A stretch of 44,598 bases of DNA from Opitutia bacterium UBA4506. GTDB lineage: Bacteria; Verrucomicrobiota; Verrucomicrobiia; Opitutales; Puniceicoccaceae. Below are positions 15,925 to 24,627 of this stretch, one piece after another (position 1 is the stretch's first letter; every line of letters begins with the position of its first letter). Location of the stretch: the NCBI GenBank assembly GCA_002388665.1, contig DGMY01000011.1:1-44598 (forward strand). The letters are read 5' to 3'. The notes beneath the pieces were generated by a model. It was not told the DNA's origin and did not search any database. It was given only the letters and a program-made list of their open reading frames with translations. The translations under genes were made by a program, and so were the position numbers.

Positions 15925-17517
15925 CTAAATTTCCTCTTCGGCGAGGTACGACTCGTACTGCGCTGTGCTGAGACAGCCCTTGACCGCGATCCAGTAGATC
16001 GAAATGGAGAAAACCGACACGACTACAATGTCCCAACCGAATGGAATCACGCCCAGTCCCCCCCCGAAACTACCCAAATAGGAGATCAGGCAGAGCCCGC
16101 TCAGGTAGGGCACCATCCAGACCGCTGGCTTTATATCCATCTCACTCATCCCAGCCTTGTACATCCGCAAGAGGAAGAGGATGGAGCCGACCAACAAACA
16201 TCCGGCGAGGATAACAAACGTATCCCAGCCGCTCCAATAGATGATGAGGGTTGCGATCACGAATGCAGCGGGTCCGGTCAGGAACAGCAAAGGTAGCTTG
16301 AACGATCGTTTGCGTTCGGGATCGATTTTTCGGAGGGCGGCGACGGCAATGGGCCCGGCGATAAAGGAGAGGATAATCGCGGCTCCATTGAGGCTCACTA
16401 CCTCGTCAAAGGGGAGGGCGACAAAGACGGTAGTGGAAACGAGAAAGTTGATGAAGAGGGCCCGGGCGGGAACTGAGTATCGATTCAACTTTTGCATGAA
16501 GATCGGGAAAAACCCGTTTCGTGAAAGGGCGTGGGCGAGCCGGCCCATCGACCCTACGGCGACCAGGCCTCCTCCGAGTGGGGAGATCACCGCCCCAACA
16601 TTGAGCAGACTGACCAACCAGAGCAGCCCGATGGACGTCGCAAGGGCTGAGACCGGTCCAAGATCTCCCTTGAAGGAGAGTTGCGGCCAACCGTTCTGTA
16701 GGGAGGATTCGGGAAGGGCTCCGATGAAGGCGAGCTGGAGGGCGCCGTAGATCAAAAAGCAGATCACCAGCGAGAAAATGATCGCAAGGGGTACGGTGAC
16801 CTGCGGATTTTTCGCTTCCCCAGCCATATCAATCGTGTGGCGAAATCCAATATAGGCAAAAATGATGCCCCCGCTGGCGATTGACCCGAGGATCCCCTGG
16901 AGGCCCATAGGACTGAAGCCTCCGACCGCGGTGAAGTTCCCCACCTCAAAGTTGTCCCAGATTAGAACCCCGGCGACGACGAGAGGAATTGCGATCTTGA
17001 ACCAGGTGATGGAGGCATTGAATCGAGCGAACAGCCGGACGCCGAAAAGATTGAGTACCGTAAAGATTAAGAGAGTGATCGTCGCGACTACGACGCCGGT
17101 TGCAGTGAGATCACCAAACGTGGACCCATGCCCGGCGGCTGGTGGTCCGTAGAGACTCGGGAAAAACGGATCAAGATAGCGCAGCATGGCTTCCACCTCG
17201 ATAGGGGCAGTGGTATTGTAGCCGATCCAAGCGCTCCAGCCCATGGCCGTACTCACTACGTTCCCGTGGCTGAAGTGTGGGACCCGGGCGATTCCCCCCG
17301 ACACCGGAAGCATGGCCGAAATCTCGGCGAACGACAGTGCGAGGAGCATGATTGCGCACCCGCCAATCAACCAGGCAACAAGGGAGGCGGGACCCGCCAT
17401 CTGCGCGGCGAGAAGAGGCGCGAAGAGCCATCCGGAGCCGATCACTCCACTAACTCCCACGAAAGTCAGAGATATTAATCCGACCTCTCGCTTCATGTCG
17501 TTACCTGAATCCTTCAT
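15925..17517 (-). CDS. APC-superfamily amino acid permease
   Basis: A 530-residue integral membrane transporter with about 12-14 hydrophobic helices. The first helix region GLISLTFVGVSGVIGSGWLFAP has the unwound GxIGSGWLF motif typical of amino acid/polyamine/organocation transporters, and SFAEISAMLPVSGG and FRHTIDMAGEAKNPQVTVP (helix 6-7 region) follow the family pattern. The substrate cannot be deduced. An alternative ATG at 17496 (MKREVGL) would remove seven residues. It is upstream of the ClpX-like gene on the same strand with a 93-base gap, so co-transcription is possible but not certain. Confidence 0.88.
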   Translation of the reverse strand: MKDSGNDMKREVGLISLTFVGVSGVIGSGWLFAPLLAAQMAGPASLVAWLIGGCAIMLLALSFAEISAMLPVSGGIARVPHFSHGNVVSTAMGWSAWIGYNTTAPIEVEAMLRYLDPFFPSLYGPPAAGHGSTFGDLTATGVVVATITLLIFTVLNLFGVRLFARFNASITWFKIAIPLVVAGVLIWDNFEVGNFTAVGGFSPMGLQGILGSIASGGIIFAYIGFRHTIDMAGEAKNPQVTVPLAIIFSLVICFLIYGALQLAFIGALPESSLQNGWPQLSFKGDLGPVSALATSIGLLWLVSLLNVGAVISPLGGGLVAVGSMGRLAHALSRNGFFPIFMQKLNRYSVPARALFINFLVSTTVFVALPFDEVVSLNGAAIILSFIAGPIAVAALRKIDPERKRSFKLPLLFLTGPAAFVIATLIIYWSGWDTFVILAGCLLVGSILFLLRMYKAGMSEMDIKPAVWMVPYLSGLCLISYLGSFGGGLGVIPFGWDIVVVSVFSISIYWIAVKGCLSTAQYESYLAEEEI

Positions 17518-17694
17518 AACTGTTTAGGGGTATTCCACCGACCGGAATCTGGCAAGAATCGATGCTTCGTGCCTCGGATTGAAGCGGTCGAAATGGATTG
17601 GAGAATAGAATTGTTCACGAAAAAGGCTTGCCAGCAATTTCTATTCCCCAAAAAAAGAATTCTATTTTGGTGAAAACTGATACTGGCTAAAACG

Positions 17695-17721
17695 TTGACA
17701 GCAAGTTGGGTATCTTAGATT
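17695..17721 (+). promoter_or_regulatory. Possible sigma-70 promoter for the HU-like gene
   Basis: A perfect -35 hexamer TTGACA at 17695-17700 lies 64 bases upstream of the HU-like start. The best -10 candidate is TAGATT at 17716-17721, only 15 bases downstream of the -35, so spacing is short and the call is tentative. Confidence 0.3.
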
Positions 17722-17763
17722 TTCACTCTCCTCATAGCAGTCCACAATACCGCATACGGTTTC

Positions 17764-18093
17764 ATGTCCAAAAATCTGACAAAACGAGATATCGTTCTCA
17801 AAATTTACGAAGACTCTCGCAATAATTTTCCGCAAAAAGACGTCAAAGAGATCGTTCAGCAGACCTTGGACGCTATCGGCGAAGCGATTTGTGAGGGACG
17901 CAATGTCGAACTGCGAAATTTTGGCGTATTCCAAATTCAGGTACGTAAGGCACGAGTCGGGCGGAACCCGAACCGACCAGAAAAGGACGTGATGATTCCT
18001 ACGCGGGCCGTGATTAAGTTCAAGGCGGGCAAGGAAATGAAAGAGAAGCTCAAGGACTTGGACTTGGATCAGCTTGAGGAGTCTTCGGACTGA
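17764..18093 (+). CDS. HU/IHF-family nucleoid DNA-binding protein
   Basis: A 109-residue histone-like protein. It has the family layout: N-terminal helices (LTKRDIVLKIYEDS, QKDVKEIVQQTLDAIGEAICEG), the saddle strand motif VELRNFGVFQIQVRKARVGRNPN with the DNA-intercalating arm GRNPNRPEKDVMIPTR, and the closing helix FKAGKEMKEKL. The acidic tail DLDLDQLEESSD is longer than in E. coli HU (about 90 residues). It could act as HU or IHF; the sequence alone does not decide. The stop codon overlaps the hisS start by one base (TGATG), so the two are translationally coupled, an unusual pairing. No Shine-Dalgarno is visible before its ATG. Confidence 0.9.
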   Translation: MSKNLTKRDIVLKIYEDSRNNFPQKDVKEIVQQTLDAIGEAICEGRNVELRNFGVFQIQVRKARVGRNPNRPEKDVMIPTRAVIKFKAGKEMKEKLKDLDLDQLEESSD

Positions 18094-19421
18094 TGTACGC
18101 TACTCTTCCCGGGTTTCGGGAGTTTCCGCCAGAGAGGTTTCGTGAGCGGAACCGTATTTTTCGGATTCTCCGTTCGACTGCAGACCTGTTTGGGTTTGAA
18201 GAATTTGATGGTCCCATTCTCGAGCCACTGGATCTCTACGTAGACAAGTCAGGGGCAGAAGTCGTCGATCAGCTCTTTTGGTTTGAGGACCGGGGAGGCC
18301 GCAAGGTAGCCCTCCGGCCGGAGATGACTCCCACTCTTGCCCGTATCGTCGGCGCGGCCGGCGCTTCTCTGCGGAAGCCGGTTCGCTGGTTTACGCTGAA
18401 CGAGCAATATCGATTTGAACGTCCGCAAAAGGGCCGCCAACGCGCGTTTACCCAATTCAATCTCGATATTCTCGGTGAGCCTTCGCTCGGCGCAGACGCC
18501 GAGGTGATCGCCTGTTTTGTTGCGGCCCTCGAACGCTGCGGGCTGACTCAGGAAGACTTCCGGGTGCGGGTGAGCGACCGGCGGATTTGGACCCGTTTCC
18601 TCGATCTAATGGGGATTCCCGCGGAAAAGCATCCGGATTGCCTCTCGGCAATTGATAAAATGGAGCGCCTCTCTCCGGAAAAACTTTCGGCCTGGTTGAC
18701 TCCGGTCCTCGGTGATGGGACTACAGATTTTCTTGGCCGGGTGGCAGAATTGCGCTCGATCCGCGATGAGGCGCAATTGCTCCCTTTCCTGGAAAGTCTA
18801 GCCTCTCGACAGGAGGATAATGAAAAATCAGCGGAGCTGGTCGCGTCTTGGAAACAGTTTCGATCCGCGGTGGATGCCTTGGGGCTCGGCGCCTGCGCCG
18901 TGCTGGATTTAGGGATTGTACGGGGTCTTGCTTACTACACTGGCCCGGTTTTCGAAATTTTCGAGGCGAGTGGAAAGGGGAGGGCTCTCGCTGGAGGTGG
19001 CCGGTACGACCATCTGGTTGAGAAGGTTTCAGGCGTTTCAATGGAAGCCACTGGCGGTGCCTTGGGCGATGTGACTCTCCTCGATCTGCTGGATTCGAAA
19101 GGGTTGCTGAGTACGACCCTCGCTGGAACCGAATGCTTTTTGGCCATCGGTGGCGAAGCGTCTCGTCCCAGAGCCCTCCAGATCACCCAATTGTTACGGC
19201 AGTTCGGTATTTCTACCTCCTATCTCTTCAAAGAAGCCGGATTTGGTAAACAGTTTAAGGAAGCAAATCGCAGCGGGGCGAAAGTCGTCATTTCGGTAGG
19301 AGAGCGAGAGATCGAAACGGACGAATATCCGGTGAAAGATCTTGCGAGTGGGGAACAAATCTCGGTTTCCTTCGAGAATTTGGGTGAGCAAGTTCGATCG
19401 GTCCTTCGGGGCGGGGAGTAA
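18093..19421 (+). CDS. hisS: Histidine--tRNA ligase
   Basis: Charges tRNA-His with histidine. The class II catalytic core is present: LRPEMTPTLARIV (the family's RPEGT position, with Met for Gly), motif 2 YRFERPQKGRQRAFTQFNLDILG, the histidine-specific signature RGLAYYTGPVFEI and motif 3 region AGGGRYDHL. The C-terminal 90 residues form a HisRS-type anticodon-binding domain (CFLAIGG ... ISTSYLFKEAGFGKQFKEANRSGAKVVI). At 442 residues it is full-length. The HisZ regulatory paralogue was considered and set aside because the histidine-binding Arg-Gly-Leu-x-Tyr-Tyr-Thr-Gly motif and the anticodon domain are intact. It is coupled to the HU-like gene. Confidence 0.9.
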   Translation: MYATLPGFREFPPERFRERNRIFRILRSTADLFGFEEFDGPILEPLDLYVDKSGAEVVDQLFWFEDRGGRKVALRPEMTPTLARIVGAAGASLRKPVRWFTLNEQYRFERPQKGRQRAFTQFNLDILGEPSLGADAEVIACFVAALERCGLTQEDFRVRVSDRRIWTRFLDLMGIPAEKHPDCLSAIDKMERLSPEKLSAWLTPVLGDGTTDFLGRVAELRSIRDEAQLLPFLESLASRQEDNEKSAELVASWKQFRSAVDALGLGACAVLDLGIVRGLAYYTGPVFEIFEASGKGRALAGGGRYDHLVEKVSGVSMEATGGALGDVTLLDLLDSKGLLSTTLAGTECFLAIGGEASRPRALQITQLLRQFGISTSYLFKEAGFGKQFKEANRSGAKVVISVGEREIETDEYPVKDLASGEQISVSFENLGEQVRSVLRGGE

Positions 19422-19570
19422 AATAGCCACTCGATCGGGAAATCGGCTCATCTGCCGAGCTGCTTTGATTGTCTGATCGGGGCGTGGTCGTCTCCGCTGG
19501 CGGAAAATTTTCGACTAGCGAAATGTGAACAGGTTTTGACCTCGGGCAAATTATTGGTTTTTATGGAGGT

Positions 19571-21895
19571 GTGCGTTTTCTCCATAGTATTGCTCTTTTT
19601 GTAGGTGTCGTTCTCCCCAGCGCTCTCCCAGCGCAAGCGAACGATGAGGTCTTCGAAGCGTCTGGCTTGATGCGAGCCGAGACTCGATGGCTCGTTAATT
19701 CCCTCGAAAGGCTCCATTTCTCCGAGATGGCGCTCGAGGATATTGAGATGTCCGAGGTCATCGAGGCCTACATGGAGAATCTCGATTACAACCACCTCTA
19801 TTTTACTGAGGCGGATTCCGATGCATTCCTCGCGCGCTTTGCTCCGCCGATGACCCGCTACCTCCGGAGCGGTAACCTTCACCCGGCTTTTCAGATTTTC
19901 TCCCTCTTTCAGGCCCGCGTCTTGGAACGGGTCGAATGGATTGACCAGTACCTGAAAGAAGATTTCCGATTTGACGAAGGTCTCGTCTACAATATCGACC
20001 GCGAGGATGCGAGTTGGGTCAAGAACGAGGCCGATCTGGATGAACTCTGGCGGTCGCGGATCCAGTTTGAGCTGTTGAATGAGGTAATCGCCAAGATGTC
20101 CCCGCCTGAAGTGAGTGAGGAGGAATTGGTCGAAATCGATACGCCTGCCGAAGGAACGGAGATCGAGGACGCAGGCCAAGTGGAAGAGATTACCGAAGTA
20201 GAAGTGGTCGAAGTAGAAGACAAGGCCGCCGAGCCGATGAATTTTGAGGACGCTTTGGCCGAGGCCAAGGAATTGGTCGCAAAGCGCTACGACCGCCTGA
20301 ATACTGAAATGTCCCGTTTCGAGCCGTCGGAAGTGCAGGAGATTTTTCTCACAACACTGGCAAACACCTACGATCCGCACTCGGTGTTCCTCTCGGCAGA
20401 CTCACTCGAGGACCTGTCGATTGCGATTGAGAACTCGTTGGTCGGGATTGGTGCGGTTCTCTCAGACGAAGATGGGTACTGCACGGTTCGTGAGCTGATT
20501 CCCGGCGGTCCTGCGAAGATGAGCCACAAGATTGATGTAAACGACCAGATTCTCGGAGTGGCACAGGGCAAAGACGGCGAATATGTCGACGTCGTGGATA
20601 TGAAGCTCCGCAAGATCGTTAAGATGATTCGAGGCGCGAAGGGTAGTGTCGTCCGTCTGAAAATTCGTCCGGGTGAGGCAGCTGATCCATCCGTACGGAA
20701 AGAAGTGGTACTGGTTCGGGAAGAGGTCCAGTTAACCGCAAACCTTGCGCGGGCGCGATTGTACCAGATCCCTGAGGGTGATCGCACCGTGTCGATTGGT
20801 GTGATTGATCTGCCTTCCTTCTACGGTTCGGAAAGCCGGGATCATCCCAATTCGAGTGATGATGTAGCCGAGTTGATCGGAAAGATGAAATTGCAGGGAG
20901 TAGAGGGCATGATCCTCGACCTCCGCAGCAACGGCGGTGGCCTGCTTTCCGAGGCGGTCGAATTGGCGGGCTTGTTCATTCCTGAGGGCCCCGTGGTCCA
21001 AGTCAAAACGGTTCAGGGCAATCTGCTCCACCACGATGACAGAGACCCCAGCGTCGTGTGGGATGGTCCGTTGATTGTGCTGGTCTCCAAGTTTACTGCT
21101 TCGGCCTCAGAGATCGTTGCGGGAGCCTTGCAGAATTATGGTCGTGCGATCGTGGTCGGTGACGAATCGACTCACGGGAAGGGCACGGTTCAGGGTATTT
21201 TCAGAATGACGCCTCCACTGTTTTACACGCTCTCTTCGGTCGGTTCGGATGTGGGCGCGACTAAGGTGACTGTGCAGAAATACTATTTGCCCAACGGAGA
21301 TTCGACTCAGCTCGAAGGGGTGAAGTCGGATGTCGTCATTCCTTCGATGAATGACTTGCTCTCTGTCGGCGAGGCAGATTTGGATCACTCGATGGAGTGG
21401 GATACTATCACTCCGGTTACCTTTGGTATCGAGCCCGATGAGGAGGTGAAGCTTGCGATGGTTGATAACGCGTTGATCGATTCACTTCGCTCGCAGAGTG
21501 AGGACCGAATGAATTCTTTGGAGGAGTTTACGTACCTCCAGGAGACGATTGATTTTTTCCAGCAGCGGAAGGATGACACCTTGATCTCTCTCGACCTCGA
21601 TGAGCGCCGCCGCAAGCAGGAGGAAGATCGTGCGGTGCGCTCCTCTTTCAAGGAGAGGCGGGAGCAGTTGGGTGAATTTGCTTACACCTTTGACCCCATC
21701 ATTCTTGAGACAGAATCAATTGCCGAGGAAGATGATGAGGTCAGTGCGGCCGAGGCCGAAGAGAAGGAAGACAACGATCAGCTCGATATCGTCCTTCGAG
21801 AGGGAATTCGCATTATGGCTGACTGGCTTTCTCTAATTCCGGAGAAGAAAAGCACTTCCCCAGGGCAAGTCGACCTGGCAAATATCGAAAGTTAG
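19571..21895 (+). CDS. prc: Carboxy-terminal processing (tail-specific) protease, Prc type
   Basis: A 774-residue periplasmic serine protease of family S41 that degrades proteins from their C-termini. Order: signal peptide (about 1-24, ending PAQA), Prc N-terminal helical domain to about 270, PDZ domain (VGIGAVLSDEDGYCTVRELIPGGPA onward), S41 core with LRSNGGGLLSEAVELAGLFI, then the C-terminal DUF3340-like region. The catalytic dyad by comparison with E. coli Prc is Ser511 (in FTASASEI) and Lys537 (in THGKGTVQ). A strongly acidic insertion (about 178-222, rich in Glu and Val) lies in the N-terminal domain. The start is GTG 19571, needed to keep the signal peptide, yet GGAGGT touches it with no spacer and an out-of-frame ATG at 19563 opens a 13-codon overlapping frame. 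Confidence 0.9.
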   Translation: MRFLHSIALFVGVVLPSALPAQANDEVFEASGLMRAETRWLVNSLERLHFSEMALEDIEMSEVIEAYMENLDYNHLYFTEADSDAFLARFAPPMTRYLRSGNLHPAFQIFSLFQARVLERVEWIDQYLKEDFRFDEGLVYNIDREDASWVKNEADLDELWRSRIQFELLNEVIAKMSPPEVSEEELVEIDTPAEGTEIEDAGQVEEITEVEVVEVEDKAAEPMNFEDALAEAKELVAKRYDRLNTEMSRFEPSEVQEIFLTTLANTYDPHSVFLSADSLEDLSIAIENSLVGIGAVLSDEDGYCTVRELIPGGPAKMSHKIDVNDQILGVAQGKDGEYVDVVDMKLRKIVKMIRGAKGSVVRLKIRPGEAADPSVRKEVVLVREEVQLTANLARARLYQIPEGDRTVSIGVIDLPSFYGSESRDHPNSSDDVAELIGKMKLQGVEGMILDLRSNGGGLLSEAVELAGLFIPEGPVVQVKTVQGNLLHHDDRDPSVVWDGPLIVLVSKFTASASEIVAGALQNYGRAIVVGDESTHGKGTVQGIFRMTPPLFYTLSSVGSDVGATKVTVQKYYLPNGDSTQLEGVKSDVVIPSMNDLLSVGEADLDHSMEWDTITPVTFGIEPDEEVKLAMVDNALIDSLRSQSEDRMNSLEEFTYLQETIDFFQQRKDDTLISLDLDERRRKQEEDRAVRSSFKERREQLGEFAYTFDPIILETESIAEEDDEVSAAEAEEKEDNDQLDIVLREGIRIMADWLSLIPEKKSTSPGQVDLANIES

Positions 21896-21973
21896 GAAGG
21901 CGAGGGCCGATACTGGTAAAAACTCCAGTGTATCAGTTGCGCACGCGGCGTTCTTGAGCACATTGGCCGGTCT

Positions 21974-22516
21974 ATGGAAAATACAGCTACGAAGACCGAT
22001 CTCTTCGGATTCACCGGAAAGCTTTTCCGCCTTTGGTCGAAAGCCGAGGCCCTTTATAGGAATGGCAACCGTGAGCCTGACCAGTATTTTGATGAGGACG
22101 AAGTGGCTGTCCTTACCTCCCTCGGGCTCAACGTCATGGACGTATACGACTACGTCGAAGATTTTTCGTCGGGAGGGGATCCCGATTTCGCGACTTTTAT
22201 TCTCATTTCTTCCGAGAAGGTTTTTTACTTCTTCGAGGAATTGGGCGGAGTTCTGTCAGAGAAGCGAATTTCCGAGAAGGATCTGCCGCTGAGGGATGCT
22301 GAAGCCGGTGGATTTGTCTGGTTGCCGAGGATTTTGTTTAAGGCCCGGGCCAAACTGCGCGGCGAGCTGCCTGCGGAAATCATGTATGGTTGCGGCGGGG
22401 ACCGAAAGTTTTTGCGCCGACACGGGATCCACCCTGCAGAGTTTTTGCGTAAAGTTCGCTACAGTTCCACCGACGAGGAAGTGGTCGATTGGGTAGCTCG
22501 GCGAACAATTTCTTAA
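21974..22516 (+). CDS. DUF5069-domain protein
   Basis: A 180-residue cytosolic protein. The C-terminal half (about 100-180) resembles DUF5069: LPLRDAEAGGFVWLPRILFKARAKLRG ... GGDRKFLRRHGIHPAEFL ... TDEEVVDWV, the pattern of a Gly-aromatic entry, an aromatic/Leu-rich helix with KARA, and a closing FL..HGI. The first 90 residues are unrelated to anything I recognise and contain an aromatic-rich stretch (VMDVYDYVEDFSS). Function is unknown. It precedes the flavodoxin gene by 61 bases; the 17-bp inverted repeat at 22525-22541 lies between them. Confidence 0.7.
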   Translation: MENTATKTDLFGFTGKLFRLWSKAEALYRNGNREPDQYFDEDEVAVLTSLGLNVMDVYDYVEDFSSGGDPDFATFILISSEKVFYFFEELGGVLSEKRISEKDLPLRDAEAGGFVWLPRILFKARAKLRGELPAEIMYGCGGDRKFLRRHGIHPAEFLRKVRYSSTDEEVVDWVARRTIS

Positions 22517-22524
22517 GTTCCCAC

Positions 22525-22541
22525 GTGCAAAGTGTTTGCAC
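22525..22541. promoter_or_regulatory. Perfect 7-bp inverted repeat, possible operator or short stem
   Basis: GTGCAAA at 22525-22531 and TTTGCAC at 22535-22541 with a 3-base centre lie between the DUF5069 gene and the flavodoxin gene, 36 bases before the flavodoxin ATG. There is no T-tract, so a terminator is unlikely; an operator for a dimeric regulator fits better. Confidence 0.4.
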
Positions 22542-22577
22542 TTCTCATTTTTCAATGCGAAAAATCGAGCCTGTATC

Positions 22578-23030
22578 ATGAGTGACGATCAACCGATTAA
22601 AATATTATTTGGAACGATGACCGGCAACGCTGAGGAGCTGGCCAATGACTTGGAGGAAAAGCTCGGCGAAGCTGGTTTTTCGGCAGAAGTAGCCGACGCA
22701 GCGGAATACGACGTGGCGAATCTGAAGAACGAGAAGAAGCTCGCTATCGTCATTTCGACGTGGGGTGAGGGTGATCCTCCAGACGACGCCGAGGAATTTT
22801 GTTTCGACCTTTACGATGGCAAGGCCGGGGATCTGCCGGGTGTTGAATTCTCCGTCTGCTCACTAGGGGATTCTTCCTACGACGATTTTTGTGGTTGCGG
22901 CCGCAAGGTTGAGGAAGCCTTGGTCAAGGCGGGTGCAAAGAAGATTCTCGATCGCGCAGATCTCGATGTCGATTTCGAGGATGGATACGAGGAGTGGGCG
23001 AATAAGTTCATCGCCACTTTGAAAGGGTAG
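22578..23030 (+). CDS. Flavodoxin-domain protein
   Basis: A 150-residue FMN-binding electron carrier of the flavodoxin-like fold. The phosphate loop FGTMTGNAEELA (about 11-22) follows the TxTGNxE pattern, STWGEGDPPDDA (about 67-78) is the second FMN loop, and SVCSLGDSSYDDFCGCGRKV the third; this arrangement is closest to the MioC / sulfite-reductase flavodoxin domain group. The CGCG pair in the third loop resembles the FCxxG form common in that group. Start ATG 22578 fits the first beta strand; an in-frame TTG at 22536 would extend into the inverted repeat. The redox partner is unknown. Terminator-like hairpins follow at 23043 and 23104. Confidence 0.87.
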   Translation: MSDDQPIKILFGTMTGNAEELANDLEEKLGEAGFSAEVADAAEYDVANLKNEKKLAIVISTWGEGDPPDDAEEFCFDLYDGKAGDLPGVEFSVCSLGDSSYDDFCGCGRKVEEALVKAGAKKILDRADLDVDFEDGYEEWANKFIATLKG

Positions 23031-23042
23031 ATTTGTTTACTG

Positions 23043-23066
23043 TTCGGCGGAATCGCCGAATCCCTT
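23043..23066 (+). terminator. Hairpin after flavodoxin gene, possible weak terminator
   Basis: TTCGGCG (23043-23049), GAAT loop, CGCCGAA (23054-23060): a perfect 7-bp stem 13 bases after the stop, followed by only a weak T-rich stretch. Confidence 0.45.
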
Positions 23067-23103
23067 TGTTGTCATAAGATTTTTGAAGGGAAATTTATTT
23101 TTC

Positions 23104-23150
23104 GCCCCCCTTGTGAGCGTTTGGTTCGCAAGGGGGGCTTTCTGTTCTTG
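23104..23150 (+). terminator. Rho-independent terminator
   Basis: A 12-bp GC-rich stem (arms 23104-23115 and 23127-23138, one G-U pair, left arm beginning GCCCCCCTTG) with an 11-base loop, followed by TTTCTGTTCTT. It closes the DUF5069/flavodoxin unit. Confidence 0.75.
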
Positions 23151-23298
23151 GGGAAGTGATGCCAAGGGACTGCTCACTGATTTTCGAGCACACCGATCTC
23201 TGGATTCTGCGTTCGGATCCTATATTTATGTGTCCGATTGATCCTGATTTCTTTGCTTCCCTTTTGTGAATGGGATCGCTTAACTGGGCTTGAAACCC

Positions 23299-24381
23299 AT
23301 GAAAACTTCTAAAACGAATCTCTTTCTTTCCGCGCTCCTGGCTTCCGCGGCTGTTCTTCTGGGGACAGCATGTACTCCGAAAGGAGGAAGCAAAGTCGAC
23401 GGATCTGACGAAGTGTTGCGCGCTTTGCCGCAAAATGCCGAGTTGGCCATGTACTTTGATCAGGAAGCGATTTCTGAATCTAAATTTTCTGAGGCCGTTC
23501 AGGAGATGCAAGAAGACACGGCGAACGCAGAGGAAACCAAGGAGCTTTCAGAGAAGTTTACCGAGATCACTGGATTGGAAGATGATGACGTTACCGATTT
23601 TGCACTAGCCATCTCCGGATTGGATAGCATTCAGACAGATCCTAGCCAGTTGAAGATCAGCGGGGCGCTCTACGCAGTTGAGCCCGTTACTGCTGAACAA
23701 ATTGTTGCCGCTGTTTCCTACATCGCTGAGCAAAACGGCGAAACCGTTGAGATGGCGATCACCGTTGGTGAAGGTATCGACTACATCGAATTTGAAAACG
23801 AACCAGGTACCCCCAAGATCATCGCAGCAGTGGTGACCGGCGAGTCAGACACTACAGTGTTCTTCGGCGATCGTGGTAGTGTTGATGCTTCTCTCGCTCG
23901 CGAGGTCGGTTCGGTTCCAGCAGCTCTGAAAGCACCAAGCAACGGGTTGATCGAAGGGCAGCAGGGTTGGATTTCTGTGATTCTTCCTGAGTCTATGAAA
24001 ATGCAGCTGGCAGGGATGACTGCTCAAGGCGAGCAAATGCTTCCAGGTCTTTCCCGACTGAACAGCCTGCAAAGCATCGGCATCGGAATTAAAGCTGCCG
24101 ATGCGCTCGACATCGCAGTTGGGTTCAACCTCGGTACCGAAGACGACGCAGTTGCCGTTGAAGCGATTTTGAACAATCAGCTCATCTCCTTTGCGAAGAT
24201 GATGCTCAGCGGAGGAACTCCAGAGCCTCTTCCTCTTCTCAATTCACTCGCCGCCGCACAAAGCGGAGATCGTGCGATTCTCTCAATGGCTCTTTCTTTG
24301 AAGGACATTTCCATTCTTCAGGAACAGATCGTGAACATGATCCCAACAGGATCTCCTGGGCTTTCTCCAGCGATCCAGTAA
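23299..24381 (+). CDS. Predicted lipoprotein of unknown function
   Basis: A 360-residue exported protein. Lys-rich start, hydrophobic segment and a lipobox-like LGTAC (Cys25) predict a lipid-anchored envelope protein; the -3 residue of the box is Gly, which is uncommon. The mature part is acidic, has no second cysteine and no membrane segment. It shows alternating sheet-rich segments such as ELAMYFDQEAISESKF, ISGALYAVEPVTAEQIVAAV, and GWISVILPES, reminiscent of secreted DUF3352-like proteins, but I do not recognise the family. ATG 23299 was chosen over TTG 23290. It is monocistronic, between terminators at 23104 and 24425. Confidence 0.75.
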   Translation: MKTSKTNLFLSALLASAAVLLGTACTPKGGSKVDGSDEVLRALPQNAELAMYFDQEAISESKFSEAVQEMQEDTANAEETKELSEKFTEITGLEDDDVTDFALAISGLDSIQTDPSQLKISGALYAVEPVTAEQIVAAVSYIAEQNGETVEMAITVGEGIDYIEFENEPGTPKIIAAVVTGESDTTVFFGDRGSVDASLAREVGSVPAALKAPSNGLIEGQQGWISVILPESMKMQLAGMTAQGEQMLPGLSRLNSLQSIGIGIKAADALDIAVGFNLGTEDDAVAVEAILNNQLISFAKMMLSGGTPEPLPLLNSLAAAQSGDRAILSMALSLKDISILQEQIVNMIPTGSPGLSPAIQ

Positions 24382-24424
24382 GGGTTTCAGAATTCGAAAC
24401 TTTGCCTGATTATCAGGCGCGAAT

Positions 24425-24455
24425 GACCCGGGTGTTTTACCCGGGTCTTTTGTTT
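24425..24455 (+). terminator. Rho-independent terminator
   Basis: GACCCGGGT (24425-24433), loop GTTTT, ACCCGGGTC (24439-24447), then CTTTTGTTT-like T-tract. Terminates the lipoprotein gene. Confidence 0.85.
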
Positions 24456-24627
24456 GGAAAGATTCCCGATGCCTGATTCACGCGCCAGCTGAACGAAGGT
24501 CGGTCGAAGGGGGGGGGCTCTCTAGCGGAGGGGGAAGGGATTCGATGACTCTCTCTGTTGGGGTCCGGCGAAAAGAAAGATAGGAAAGACGGTTGCTTTG
24601 TTTGGCGATTCTGGCGAAGGGTTTTGG

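Noticed and set aside
18093..19421. HisRS considered as the regulatory paralogue HisZ
   Set aside because: The histidine-binding signature RGLAYYTG and the C-terminal anticodon-binding domain are both present.
19448..20380. 310-codon minus-strand open frame across the start of prc
   Set aside because: It overlaps the conserved N-terminal domain of Prc and the product shows no recognisable domain.
21909..21934. Hairpin GATACTGG / CCAGTGTATC after prc considered as a terminator
   Set aside because: The stem contains a bulge and is not followed by a T-tract; too weak to call.
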